Source: Verrucomicrobiales bacterium (lineage in GTDB: Bacteria > Verrucomicrobiota > Verrucomicrobiia > Verrucomicrobiales > DEV007). From it: a stretch of 64,000 bases of DNA. Each line of letters opens with the position of its first letter. The stretch's first letter is position 1. The position numbers were made by a program, and so were the translations under genes. The stretch lies in NCBI GenBank assembly GCA_029213065.1, contig JARGPH010000022.1, positions 1-64,000 of the forward strand, given 5' to 3'. Below the pieces are notes generated by a model. It did not search any database and was not told the DNA's origin. It worked only from the letters and a program-made list of their open reading frames with translations. Below, in pieces: positions 7,140 to 15,505 of the stretch.

Positions 7140-7595
7140 TCAGCCATCGAACCACACGTCCGTCATTCGAAAGGAGTCATCGAAACTGACAAAAAGGTCT
7201 AGTGAAGAATGTGTCGGAACGCCCTTAAGAATGATCTCGTGATCCTCGTCCGCAATGATCTTGATCGTTTGGAGTGACAACAACTCTGCAAGATTCCGAT
7301 GCTTTCGTGGGAAGACTGACCAATCACCGTATCTTCGAAGCAGGTTCCAAACCGGAAACCATCGCGACAGGAAGATCTCCGTATACTTTTCGTGAGTAGT
7401 AGCAATCAAAGCGGGTGCCGAACTGATAAATTCGTCCCAGTCGAGAGTGTCCTTTGGCGGGTGGAGAACAACTTTGACCGTTCCAGCCGTCGCTGCGAGT
7501 TCACCGGTGTAGTAGAAGAATTCGTAACCGTTCAGAGTCTTCTGCCAAAGATGAAAGTCGTCGAATCCATCGAGTGTGATCTTCTCCGGCTTCAT
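7140..7595 (-). CDS. Cassette 2: hypothetical protein
   Basis: 151 residues, soluble, rich in aromatics (DFHLWQKTLNGYEFFYYTGE near the N-terminus; LSRWFPVWNLLRRYGDW mid-protein). The size and the aromatic, acidic composition recall small immunity-type or SMI1/YwqJ-like cassette proteins, but no motif allows a family call. It starts at the ATG at 7595, 13 nt from the core GTTCGGT with the leader CTAGAAA. Function unknown. Confidence 0.78.
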   Translation of the reverse strand: MKPEKITLDGFDDFHLWQKTLNGYEFFYYTGELAATAGTVKVVLHPPKDTLDWDEFISSAPALIATTHEKYTEIFLSRWFPVWNLLRRYGDWSVFPRKHRNLAELLSLQTIKIIADEDHEIILKGVPTHSSLDLFVSFDDSFRMTDVWFDG

Positions 7596-7602
7596 TTTCT
7601 AG

Positions 7603-7726
7603 ACCGAACGTCCGAAGATAGGCAGCCTCACCGGGAAGCGCCACTCCGAATCTGGGTTAATGTTTGAAGGATCATGATGCCTTCGACTCAAGGCGGGTGA
7701 GGCTTGCCTACTCTGCCTTGTTCGGC
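7603..7726 (-). repeat. attC of cassette 1
   Basis: 124 bp between ACCGAAC (7603-7609) and GTTCGGC (7720-7726). The arms AGGCAGCCTCACCGG and GGTGAGGCTTGCCT pair with one extra base in the second arm. The loop has ATGATGCCTTCGACTC. The cassette 1 stop codon lies within the site. Confidence 0.92.
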
Positions 7727-8274
7727 TGTTGCGGTCGTGGATGTCGCGTGAATGTGATGGATTGTGCCTTGTCTTCACTAGGTCGATTAACTGTGACAGT
7801 GTCTGAATCAGCATGGGAGACGATGAACTCGGAATCCTTCTGACCGAACCGAAAGGGCTTGCTGACTTCGACGAAGATGGGACGTGTTCCGGCATCCGCT
7901 TTTCTCGGGTGGAAACCGACAAAAATCGTCGAAGCAGTTGTCTTAGCATCGGGCTCAAGTGCTTCAGGTTTATCCTTGGGGGTAACTTGGACCTCGACTG
8001 CACCATCAATTTGTCGGATCACTCTGAGCAGTCCGTCCGGCGAAACCTTTCCAGGTTCGAGAGTGATTTCGGGGGTCCATGGTTCAACGGTGCCGCCGAC
8101 ACGTTTGAACCGGAAATGGCCTTTAGAAGTCTTTCCCAAATAACGATAGGTCACGGATTTTTGAATGAAATCGACGTAAATCCAATTCCCAGTGTCTGCG
8201 ATGGATTCACTGTCTTTTGCTGCACTGGCTGCTACCAAAATCAGCAGTATGGAAATAGTGCAAATCAGTTTCAT
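7708..8274 (-). CDS. Cassette 1 (attI-proximal): secreted hypothetical protein
   Basis: 188 residues from the ATG at 8274. The N-terminus MKLICTISILLILVAASAA is a clear signal peptide, so the protein is exported to the periplasm or beyond. The mature part has beta-rich segments (GNWIYVDFIQKSVTYRYLG; SITFTRHPRP near the end) but no recognised family. As the cassette nearest attI it should be the most recently acquired and the best expressed under the integron model. Codons for the last six residues lie inside attC. The longer frame to 8325 crosses the attI core and is not a plausible start. Confidence 0.8.
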   Translation of the reverse strand: MKLICTISILLILVAASAAKDSESIADTGNWIYVDFIQKSVTYRYLGKTSKGHFRFKRVGGTVEPWTPEITLEPGKVSPDGLLRVIRQIDGAVEVQVTPKDKPEALEPDAKTTASTIFVGFHPRKADAGTRPIFVEVSKPFRFGQKDSEFIVSHADSDTVTVNRPSEDKAQSITFTRHPRPQQPNKAE

Positions 8275-8280
8275 TTCTGA

Positions 8281-8330
8281 GCCGAACAGTATATTCATGA
8301 ACGATTTCCGGCTCATTCCGGGCACTTACA
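8281..8330 (-). other. attI recombination site with core GTTCGGC
   Basis: On the - strand GTTCGGC (8287-8281) immediately precedes the leader and ATG of cassette 1. It has no paired attC arm on its upstream side, marking the attI/cassette junction; the cut point G^TT would be at 8287/8286. The outer limit of attI is not determinable from one sequence and is given only approximately. Confidence 0.75.
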
Positions 8331-8581
8331 CGGATGGGACTTAAGGAATCGTCACTGAAGACTACATCGCTTTTCGCCCTCTACGTCAAGGGTTTACAGC
8401 CTCTAGATCAACTTATTTCTGCTTCGCCTCATTATTTTACATTTCGTATAAAAAGGCAAAGTGTTACAGGCCCGATCATTTACTTCGTATTACTATATAA
8501 TCCACACTCCAAGATTACTGTATAAAGCGAAGTAGGTATTTTTTATTTGCTTATTTGAACACCTCTTACTTTATTGTTCTC
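8288..8581. promoter_or_regulatory. AT-rich attI/intI promoter region
   Basis: About 290 bp without a credible gene, clearly more AT-rich than its surroundings. On + there is a perfect TATAAT at 8496-8501, 80 nt before the intI ATG, without a good -35. An inverted repeat TACTTCG (8481-8487) / CGAAGTA (8528-8534) flanks the interval and could be an operator. No verrucomicrobial LexA-type TGTTC-N4-GAACA site was found. A cassette promoter (Pc) reading left should lie here, but I could not fix its boxes. Confidence 0.5.
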
Positions 8582-9952
8582 ATGAACAAGTCATCGGCGA
8601 ACTCTTTTTTCTGGCGGGATGATCTTGCTGCATCGAGAGATGTAAGTGATCAGGACAAAATCGGTTACGAAATCACTCTGACGTGGTTTGAACGCTGGCG
8701 GAGAGGAAAAGGGCTCAGGCCGGGACGCGAGTCGGCCAAAGCGTTCTGGCGGGCGCAGGTGCTTTCAAAGGATCGGAAATCATGGCAGCTCGCTCAGTGG
8801 TCGGAAGCAATTCGGTGGTTCCTTCAATGGCTTTCTTTTTGCGAAAAGCACGGCGGGAACGGACTGAGTTTATCGGAGCGGGTTTACCGGAAGACCCACT
8901 ATTCAGGAGCCCGCCGTGGACTAGCGATGGATACCCGCGATTGCTACGCGGGCCATGCAGGGCGCTATGCGCACTGGATAGAGTCCGGGGAGATCAGGAA
9001 GCACCATCCTGAATTCGATGCTCCCGACGGAATGGCCCGGGCGATCCTCAATCCGGAAAATGCCCGACATTTCCTGACCTGGTTAGTGGCGGAACGGAAG
9101 TTAGCCTATACGTCGCAAAAGCAGGCTCTCAATGCGCTCGCGTTTTTCTTCCGCGACGTCTGCGGGTTTGAAGAAGTGGACCTCAAGGTTCGTTTTCAGA
9201 AAACCCACAAACGCATTCCCGTGGTACTGGAGAAAGAGGAAGTGACTAAGGTGCTCTCGGATTTACCCGAAGCCTACCACTTTGCCGCGAAATTGCAGTA
9301 TGGGACCGGTTTGCGACTCAGCGAACTGATGCGGCTGCGGATCAAGGATGTGGATATCGAGCGGGGAATTGTGGTGGTACGCGGCGGGAAAGGTGACAAA
9401 GACAGGGTCACGGTGCTACCTCAATCCCTTGTCCCGGAACTAAAGGAATGGAAGAAACGAAACCGGATAATTTGGCAGGGTGACCGGGACGAGCTGCAGC
9501 CCGGGGTCGGGCTTCCGAATGCACTCGAGCGAAAGATGCCCCGGGCGGGTGAAACCTGGGAGTGGTTTTGGCTGTTCCCCGCGCGCGGATTATCGAATGA
9601 TCCCGATTCGGGTATTCGAAGACGCCATCACCTCCATCGAAAGGTGTATGCGGACAATGTCAAAAAGGCGGCGGCCCGTGTTGGGATCGAGAAGCGGGTT
9701 TCCCCCCATGTCTTCCGACATTCATTCGCAACGCACCTCCTGGACAGTGGTGTCGATATTCGAACGTTGCAGGACTTGCTTGGTCATGAGGAGCTTTCTA
9801 CGACCCAAATCTATCTCCATGTCACGAAGAACGGCGGGGCATGCGGGGTGACTAGCCCACTTGATAGGATCGATCTAAATACCGGTGGCTGTGCGGATTA
9901 CACTTCGACAATTGATGATATCCCCTTTCTGGCATCAAAGGCGGGGCGGTAG
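8582..9952 (+). CDS. intI: Integron integrase IntI (tyrosine recombinase)
   Basis: 456 residues from the ATG at 8582 (a TTG at 8555 would add nine). It catalyses attI x attC and attC x attC recombination. Catalytic residues are visible: Arg245 in GTGLRLSE, His376 and Arg379 in HVFRHSF, His402 in LLGHEE, and the nucleophile Tyr411 in TTQIYLHV. The IntI-diagnostic insertion ALERKMPRAGETWEWFW is at about 314-330, separating it from XerC/D. Similarity to IntI1 begins only near residue 155; the ~100 extra N-terminal residues make it longer than the ~337 residues of IntI1. It is divergent from the cassettes, as expected. Confidence 0.96.
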   Translation: MNKSSANSFFWRDDLAASRDVSDQDKIGYEITLTWFERWRRGKGLRPGRESAKAFWRAQVLSKDRKSWQLAQWSEAIRWFLQWLSFCEKHGGNGLSLSERVYRKTHYSGARRGLAMDTRDCYAGHAGRYAHWIESGEIRKHHPEFDAPDGMARAILNPENARHFLTWLVAERKLAYTSQKQALNALAFFFRDVCGFEEVDLKVRFQKTHKRIPVVLEKEEVTKVLSDLPEAYHFAAKLQYGTGLRLSELMRLRIKDVDIERGIVVVRGGKGDKDRVTVLPQSLVPELKEWKKRNRIIWQGDRDELQPGVGLPNALERKMPRAGETWEWFWLFPARGLSNDPDSGIRRRHHLHRKVYADNVKKAAARVGIEKRVSPHVFRHSFATHLLDSGVDIRTLQDLLGHEELSTTQIYLHVTKNGGACGVTSPLDRIDLNTGGCADYTSTIDDIPFLASKAGR

Positions 9953-10218
9953 CGCCTCCCGTGGATTCCAGAAAGTGTTTTTGCGCCAGGAGAAGCGGCA
10001 CGGCTGCAACGCCCGGAAAGATGGTCTCTGATTCAGGCGAGCGTGTTGCATCTTCGCGGGCTTCTGAACTGGCCTCACAGTTGACGGGTTCAGTAAATAA
10101 TGCCTGATTCAAGAGATAGAACCACATTCTCACGGAAGTTCGTATCCAACGCGATCTCCCTTTTGCGTATCTCGCGCCTTTTTGCGGCGAAAACGTTCAG
10201 GTCCCCTGCCCTACCCGA
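9953..10218. other. Intergenic region after intI
   Basis: 266 bp between the intI stop and the convergent mog stop. I see no gene, attC core or clear hairpin terminator. A 93-codon - strand frame across 9852-10133 overlaps the intI 3' end and has no recognisable content. Confidence 0.6.
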
Positions 10219-10701
10219 TTAGCAGGAAGTGGGCACCCCGAGCGCGAGCTTCACGGAATGAGGAATCGCCCCTTTGACGAATTCAAGGCACTCGACGGCT
10301 CCGGTCGGTTTGCCGGGGAGCGCGATGACGAGTGACTTGTCCACCATCGCGGCGAGTGAACGCGAGAGAATCGCATTCGGTGTGATTTCGAGGGAGCGCA
10401 TTCTCATGGTTTCCCCGAAGCCGGGAATCTCGACTCTCATGATTCCGCGAATCGCCTCGGGAGTGACGTCACGGGGATCGACCCCGGTGCCGCCGGTAGT
10501 GAGAATGAGCCCACAGCCCTGAGCTGAGAAGGCACGTATCGTCGTTTGAATACGACCGAGTTCGTCGGGAACAACGGCCTCGGCGAGAACTTCCCAGCCA
10601 TTTTCCTGACAGGCTTTTCTCACGGCAGGGCCGCCGTGATCTTCATACTCACCGGACGATGCCCGGTCCGACACCGTGATAATACCGACAGGGATTGCCA
10701 T
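10219..10701 (-). CDS. mog: Molybdenum cofactor biosynthesis protein, MogA/MoaB type
   Basis: 160 residues, a single MoCF-binding domain. Family motifs: TVSDRASSGEYEDHGGP at the N-terminus, LTTGGTGVDPRDVTPEA at about 78-94 (pterin/nucleotide binding), and PGFGETMR...LSRSLA. MogA adenylylates molybdopterin before molybdenum insertion in the cytosol. The SDRASSG and ILSR segments look more like MogA than MoaB, but the two cannot be separated firmly. It lies 30 bp downstream of the LysM gene on the same strand; no other moa/moe gene is in the window. Confidence 0.88.
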   Translation of the reverse strand: MAIPVGIITVSDRASSGEYEDHGGPAVRKACQENGWEVLAEAVVPDELGRIQTTIRAFSAQGCGLILTTGGTGVDPRDVTPEAIRGIMRVEIPGFGETMRMRSLEITPNAILSRSLAAMVDKSLVIALPGKPTGAVECLEFVKGAIPHSVKLALGVPTSC

Positions 10702-10731
10702 CGCTTTGCGAAAGATCAGATGAAGGCCCGA

Positions 10732-11625
10732 TCAGTTCGAAAACTGAATCTGACCACTTCCGCTACTAAGATTGGGCGTTGGAAAAGAACCTCCGGCCTG
10801 TGGAGGCGCAGGCGCTGTCTGAACGCGGGGAAATGAAGTCGTCGACGGAGAGGATGGAACCACCGGTGGGCTTGGAGCGGCAGTTGAATAGCCTCCCTGA
10901 GAAGGTGCAGTGGTTGGTGCAGGAGCCGGCGCGCTGGTTGTTGACGGGTAGGAGCCGCCGGTGGTGGATGATCCATAACTTCCGCTCCCGTAGCTGGGTG
11001 GAGCCACCACCGGTGCAGGCGCCGGTGCGGGAGGAGAATAAGGAGAAGCCCCCGGAGCTGAGTAAGGGGAACTCCCCGCTCTTGAATACGGTGAAGCGGG
11101 CGCGGGAGATGGATACGATCCGGAACTCGAGGAAGCGGCCCCGGCACCGGCCCCGTTCATGGCCAGGTCAGCAGGAGGCGCCGATGTGGGCACCTGCAGG
11201 GTCTTGCCGGCATAGATCTTCGTATTCGTCATCCCGTTCGCGGCCATGATGCGGCTCTGGCTGGAATTGTAATGAGTGGCGATTCCACCGAGGGTGTCCC
11301 CTTTCACGATCGAATGGCTGATGAGCTGCTCTCCGGCCCGCAATTGGAATGCGGGAGCGCTGGGAGCCGCGCTTGACCCGTTGGTTGCCGAATCCGCAGC
11401 TCCGTAATCGTGCGGGGTCGAGGATGGAGCAGATTCCGATGAATCGGGATAGCCGGACGGGCTGTCGGGATAAGCCGCTGCTGGAGGATCCGCCAAAGGA
11501 GTCTCCGCGACATCTTTATTCTTATTGCCCACGCAACTGACGGAACCAAATGCCAAAACAAGTCCGGAAGTGAGAGCCAACAATGAATTTTTACAAAGCA
11601 TGGATACAAATACCATCGGTTTCAC
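10732..11625 (-). CDS. LysM-domain lipoprotein with Pro/Ala/Ser-rich tail
   Basis: 297 residues (or 289 from the internal Met at 11601). A hydrophobic leader ends in a lipobox (FGSVSC), followed by a Pro/Ser linker. A single LysM domain (SIVKGDTLGGIATHYNSSQSRIMAANGM..IYAGKTLQVP, about 105-150) should bind peptidoglycan. The remaining ~140 residues are low-complexity P, A, S, G and Y, ending SGQIQFSN. It is probably an envelope-anchored cell-wall-binding protein; no catalytic domain is visible. Upstream 11626-11740 is AT-rich and probably contains its promoter. Confidence 0.85.
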   Translation of the reverse strand: MKPMVFVSMLCKNSLLALTSGLVLAFGSVSCVGNKNKDVAETPLADPPAAAYPDSPSGYPDSSESAPSSTPHDYGAADSATNGSSAAPSAPAFQLRAGEQLISHSIVKGDTLGGIATHYNSSQSRIMAANGMTNTKIYAGKTLQVPTSAPPADLAMNGAGAGAASSSSGSYPSPAPASPYSRAGSSPYSAPGASPYSPPAPAPAPVVAPPSYGSGSYGSSTTGGSYPSTTSAPAPAPTTAPSQGGYSTAAPSPPVVPSSPSTTSFPRVQTAPAPPQAGGSFPTPNLSSGSGQIQFSN

Positions 11626-11740
11626 CCGCCGGAAAGACCGATCTTTTTAAAATTTCACCCCTGAGACTCAAATTTTCATATTTTCCAATTATTGAATACT
11701 AATAACAGTAGATTATCAACTTTGCAAAAATGAATTTTGA

Positions 11741-12238
11741 TTAAGTCCGATGAAAACGCACCTCTCGTGAGAGCATTGTTTCGCCATCGAAATGGAACCA
11801 GGCCTTGAATTGCATTCCTGTCAGCATCTGAGGAAGCCAGTATCGGTCATCGGCCCACATCCGGTCGTAAGGGATCTCGTCGATGGGAAACCATTCCGGT
11901 CGCGCTTCCCGCGTCTCCTGCGGTTCACCCTCGAAACCGCTCCCGTGAAAAACGGTGCAGTGAAGTTTGAGCCCGTCGACGAAATCGAAATGGAGGACTC
12001 CCCTTTCCTCCAGATTGTGCGGTGTAATGAGAAGCTCTTCCTGCACTTCCCTGACCGCTGACTCCATCGCTGTTTCGCCGGGTTCGAGTTTTCCTCCGGG
12101 ACCGTTGATCTTCCCGGCACCGAGACCGGTCTTTTTGTGAATCAGGAGAACTTCCTCCCCCCTCGTAATGAAAACGAGGTTCGCCACCATGTTCGGTTTC
12201 CAATCATCCGGAAAGGCCCGGCCCTCGCAATCACTCAT
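11741..12238 (-). CDS. Nudix hydrolase, MTH1/8-oxo-dGTP diphosphatase-like
   Basis: 165 residues. The Nudix box spans about 47-69 (GGKLEPGETAMES...REVQEELL), with Leu where the consensus has Gly near the end. The preceding KKTGLGAGKINGPGGK is typical of the MTH1-like subgroup that hydrolyses oxidised purine nucleotides. The ATG at 12238 lies 3 nt after the gcvP stop (a GTG at 12241 directly abuts it), so the gene is translationally coupled to the glycine cleavage operon. Substrate is inferred, not proven. Confidence 0.85.
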   Translation of the reverse strand: MSDCEGRAFPDDWKPNMVANLVFITRGEEVLLIHKKTGLGAGKINGPGGKLEPGETAMESAVREVQEELLITPHNLEERGVLHFDFVDGLKLHCTVFHGSGFEGEPQETREARPEWFPIDEIPYDRMWADDRYWLPQMLTGMQFKAWFHFDGETMLSREVRFHRT

Positions 12239-12241
12239 CAC

Positions 12242-15067
12242 TCAGGCTTCGTAGGTATCCATTCCGTCGCAGGTGCAGACGAGGTTTCGATCACCGAAGA
12301 CATTGTCGATGCGACTGACCGGCGGCCAGAATTTACGTTCGCGAACCCAGTCCAGTGGATAGGCGGCGGACTCGGGCGAATAGGAGCGGTCCCACGAGGC
12401 GGCAAGAAGCGTTTCAGCGGGATGGGGTGCGCACTTGAGCGGATTGATCGTTTCATTCCACTCGCCTGACTCGATCGCTTCGACTTCACGATAAATGCTG
12501 ATCATCGCTTCACAAAATCGATCGAGTTCCTCTTTTGATTCACTCTCGGTCGGCTCGATCATGAGCGTGCCGGGAACGGGCCACGACATCGTCGGCGCGT
12601 GGAACCCGTAATCGATAAGCCTTTTCGCTATATCCTCAACATCGACGCCGGCGCGTTCTTTCAAAGGGCGGACATCAATGATGCACTCATGGGCAACGAG
12701 GCCCTTCTTCCCTTTGTAGAGCACAGGGTAGCAATCTCTGACTTGAGCAGCGATGTAGTTGGCGTTGAGAATCGCAATCTCAGTCGCTTTTCGCAAGCGG
12801 CTCCCTGTCATCGCAATATACATCCACGAAATCGTGAGGATACTCGCGCTTCCGAAAGGCGCCGCACTGACGGGAGCTTCCTGATTTTCATTGCAATCGC
12901 GATGCCCCGGTAAGAAAGGGGTGAGATGCGCGGCAACTCCGATGGGCCCGACGCCGGGGCCTCCCCCTCCGTGCGGGATACAGAAAGTCTTGTGGAGATT
13001 GAGATGGCAAACGTCAGCGCCAATGCTTCCGGGAGAGCAGAGTCCGACCTGAGCATTCATGTTTGCCCCATCCATGTAAACCTGTCCGCCGTTCTCGTGA
13101 ATGAGTTCGCAAATCTGATCAACGGTTTCCTCGAAGACACCGTGAGTCGACGGGTAGGTGATCATGAGCGCGCCGAGCCTCGCAGCATGCAATCCGGCCT
13201 TCGCGGTAATGTCTTCAAGATCGATATTTCCGTCGCTATCGCAAGCCACTGGAACAACTTCGAATCCGGCCATAACCGCACTCGCCGGGTTCGTCCCGTG
13301 AGCGGACATGGGGATCAGACAAACCTTGCGATCCGTCTCCCCTTTCGACTGATGAAAACGTCGAATCGCGAGAAGTCCGGCATATTCGCCCTGCGATCCT
13401 GCATTCGGCTGCACACTGACAGCATCGAACCCGGTGATCTCAGCGAGCCAATCCGAAAGTTCGCTGATCATGGTGTCGTAACCGGTGACCTGATTCGCAG
13501 GCGCGAAGGGGTGAATCCTCCCAACCTCCGGCCAGCTCAGGGGCAGCATCTCGGAGGAGGCATTCAACTTCATCGTGCACGAGCCGAGCGGGATCATGCT
13601 CCAGTTCAACGCGATGTCTTTTCCTTCGAGTCTCCGGATATAGCGGAGGATCTCGGTCTCGCTCCGGAAGCGGTGAAAAACAGACTGGCTCAGAAAGGTA
13701 GACTCACGCTTCAGGCCATCGGGAATACCGAAAGAGTCCGTTTCACTGACCTCACCCAACTCAAATACGGTGAAGAGTTTTTTCCAGTCGCCGCATTCGA
13801 CCGAAACCTCGTCGAGCGAGATGCCGACGCGGTCTTCTTCATCGAGGCGCAGATTCAGCCCCGCCTCAAGGGCTCGGGCGATTACGGCCTCGCGCCTCTC
13901 TCCCGAAAGGGCTACTGTGAGGGTATCGAACCAGCTTTCGTTGCTCACTTCGTAGCCGCCCTTTTTCAAAGCCTCCGCAATCGAACTCGTCGCAGAATAG
14001 ATCTCACCGGCGATCCGTTTGAGTCCTTCGGGACCGTGATAGACGGCGTAAAAGCCGGCCATGACCGCGAGGAGGACCTGCGCGGTGCAAATGTTAGAGG
14101 TCGCCTTCTCGCGACGGATGTGCTGTTCGCGCGTCTGGAGGGAAAGCCTCAGGGCCGGTCTGCCGTCAGCATCTTTGGAGACACCGACAAGTCGCCCCGG
14201 CAAGCGGCGTTTCATCGCATCGGCACAGGCGAGAAAGGCCGCGTGCGGTCCTCCGAATCCCATGGGAACGCCGAAGCGTTGCGCACTGCCAACGACAATA
14301 TCAGCGCCCCATTCACCGGGCGGTTTGAGCAATGTCAGAGCCAGCAAATCAGCGGCAACAATGACGACTCCCCCGCTCTCGCGGCAACGGGACACCGCGT
14401 CTTCGTGCGAATCAATTGCACCGCTTCCGCCGGGATACTGCAGGAGCATACCGATGAGTTCCTCACTGCGCCCTGCAAAGTCAAAGTCATCAACCGGGCC
14501 GATCACCAGCTCAATCCCGAGCGGTTCGGCCCGTGTCTCGAGGATCGCGATCGTCTGTGAAAAGCACTGATCGCTCACGAGGAAAACGGAACCCTTCGGT
14601 CGTGCCGCTGCAGCCATCGCAAGCGCCTCCGCCGCGGCGGTGCCCTCGTCGAGCAGAGACGCGTTCGCGACGGGAAGGCTCGTCAGTTCACAGATGAGCG
14701 TTTGGAAATTCAGGAGCGCTTCAAGTCGTCCCTGCGAGATCTCAGCCTGGTAAGGCGTGTAGGCCGTGTACCATCCCGGATTCTCCAGAATGGTCCGCTG
14801 AATCACGGGCGGAGTGATCGTGTCGTAGTAGCCTCGCCCAATCATGGAGGTGGCGACGACATTTTTCTCCATGTAGCCCCGCAGCTTCGCGAGGGCATTG
14901 TATTCGGTGAAAGGCTCAGGGAGGTCGAGCGGCTTTTCCTCGAGCAATTGCGCCGGAACGACATCGGCGACGAGTGCGTCGATCGAATCATAGCCAAGCG
15001 TCGACAGCATGGCCTCCTCTTCATGCGAGAGGACTCCGAGGTGGCGGTCTAAAAACGGAGAGCCCAA
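12242..15067 (-). CDS. gcvP: Glycine dehydrogenase (decarboxylating), P-protein
   Basis: 941 residues from a TTG at 15067, giving [11 protein letters not shown] at the usual P-protein N-terminus. An ATG at 15121 would overlap gcvH by 53 nt. The PLP lysine motif [21 protein letters not shown] lies in the C-terminal half, and both halves of the single-chain enzyme are present ([19 protein letters not shown]). It decarboxylates glycine and passes the aminomethyl group to GcvH. It is last of gcvT-gcvH-gcvP and is followed at once by the Nudix gene. The TTG start two bases after the gcvH stop suggests coupled translation. Confidence 0.96.
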   Translation of the reverse strand: MGSPFLDRHLGVLSHEEEAMLSTLGYDSIDALVADVVPAQLLEEKPLDLPEPFTEYNALAKLRGYMEKNVVATSMIGRGYYDTITPPVIQRTILENPGWYTAYTPYQAEISQGRLEALLNFQTLICELTSLPVANASLLDEGTAAAEALAMAAAARPKGSVFLVSDQCFSQTIAILETRAEPLGIELVIGPVDDFDFAGRSEELIGMLLQYPGGSGAIDSHEDAVSRCRESGGVVIVAADLLALTLLKPPGEWGADIVVGSAQRFGVPMGFGGPHAAFLACADAMKRRLPGRLVGVSKDADGRPALRLSLQTREQHIRREKATSNICTAQVLLAVMAGFYAVYHGPEGLKRIAGEIYSATSSIAEALKKGGYEVSNESWFDTLTVALSGERREAVIARALEAGLNLRLDEEDRVGISLDEVSVECGDWKKLFTVFELGEVSETDSFGIPDGLKRESTFLSQSVFHRFRSETEILRYIRRLEGKDIALNWSMIPLGSCTMKLNASSEMLPLSWPEVGRIHPFAPANQVTGYDTMISELSDWLAEITGFDAVSVQPNAGSQGEYAGLLAIRRFHQSKGETDRKVCLIPMSAHGTNPASAVMAGFEVVPVACDSDGNIDLEDITAKAGLHAARLGALMITYPSTHGVFEETVDQICELIHENGGQVYMDGANMNAQVGLCSPGSIGADVCHLNLHKTFCIPHGGGGPGVGPIGVAAHLTPFLPGHRDCNENQEAPVSAAPFGSASILTISWMYIAMTGSRLRKATEIAILNANYIAAQVRDCYPVLYKGKKGLVAHECIIDVRPLKERAGVDVEDIAKRLIDYGFHAPTMSWPVPGTLMIEPTESESKEELDRFCEAMISIYREVEAIESGEWNETINPLKCAPHPAETLLAASWDRSYSPESAAYPLDWVRERKFWPPVSRIDNVFGDRNLVCTCDGMDTYEA

Positions 15068-15068
15068 A

Positions 15069-15449
15069 TCAGGAAAGAATTTTCTGATACGCAGCTGAAT
15101 CGAGAAGTCCCTCGATCTCACTTGTATCAGACAGTTTAATTTTGACCATCCAACCGGCCTCGTAGGGATCGGCGTTGATTGGCTCGGGTGCCTCGACGAG
15201 GCCCTCGTTCACTTCAACGATTTCACCGCTTACCGGTGAGTAGATGTCATTGGCCGCCTTAACCGATTCGATCACTGCGATGGAATCGCCCTTGGCAACG
15301 ACCGTCCCCACTGCGGGCAACTCGAGATAAACGACGTCACTGAGCTCGGCCTGGGCGTGGTCACTGATCCCCACGGGAGCTGCATCGGGATTTTCCGGGT
15401 TCACCCATTCATGGGACTCAGCGTAGTGGAGATTTTCAGGAACGTTCAT
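15069..15449 (-). CDS. gcvH: Glycine cleavage system H protein
   Basis: 126 residues from the ATG at 15449; the frame extends to 15509, but [16 protein letters not shown] is the expected N-terminus. The lipoyl-lysine motif [16 protein letters not shown] is near residues 62-77. It shuttles the aminomethyl group between P and T proteins. It lies between gcvT (57 bp upstream) and gcvP. Confidence 0.96.
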   Translation of the reverse strand: MNVPENLHYAESHEWVNPENPDAAPVGISDHAQAELSDVVYLELPAVGTVVAKGDSIAVIESVKAANDIYSPVSGEIVEVNEGLVEAPEPINADPYEAGWMVKIKLSDTSEIEGLLDSAAYQKILS

Positions 15450-15505
15450 TGAAGTAGGTAAAAAACATGATTTAAAATTTCTGACAACCGCGAAAGCATC
15501 AATTC

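Larger units (their letters stand above)
1..9952. mobile_element. Chromosomal integron: intI plus 12-cassette array (left end outside window)
   Basis: An IntI-type recombinase gene on + lies divergent from a run of - strand ORFs, each followed by an imperfect palindrome of about 125 bp bounded by RYYYAAC-like and GTTRRRY-like cores. This is the canonical order intI / attI / cassette 1 (7609-8286) to cassette 12 (ending left of base 1). The attC sites are close in length and arm design, as in sedentary chromosomal integrons rather than mobile resistance integrons, whose attC sites vary. No resistance gene is recognised among the cassettes. Confidence 0.93.

Noticed and set aside
1-7726. attC sites read as REP elements or rho-independent terminators
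   Set aside because: The conserved RYYYAAC/GTTRRRY cores at both ends, constant length, one-base arm asymmetry and linkage to IntI fit attC much better.
8460-8581. LexA/SOS box in front of intI
   Set aside because: ACTGTATA at 8517-8524 is only a half-site look-alike of the E. coli box, and no TGTTC-N4-GAACA motif, the form described for Verrucomicrobia, is present.
9852-10133. A 93-codon - strand frame at the intI 3' end
   Set aside because: It overlaps the intI C-terminus, has unusual composition and no recognised content.
12926-14560. A 544-codon + strand frame opposite gcvP
   Set aside because: It mirrors gcvP codons on the other strand, has no domain pattern, and gcvP is certain.
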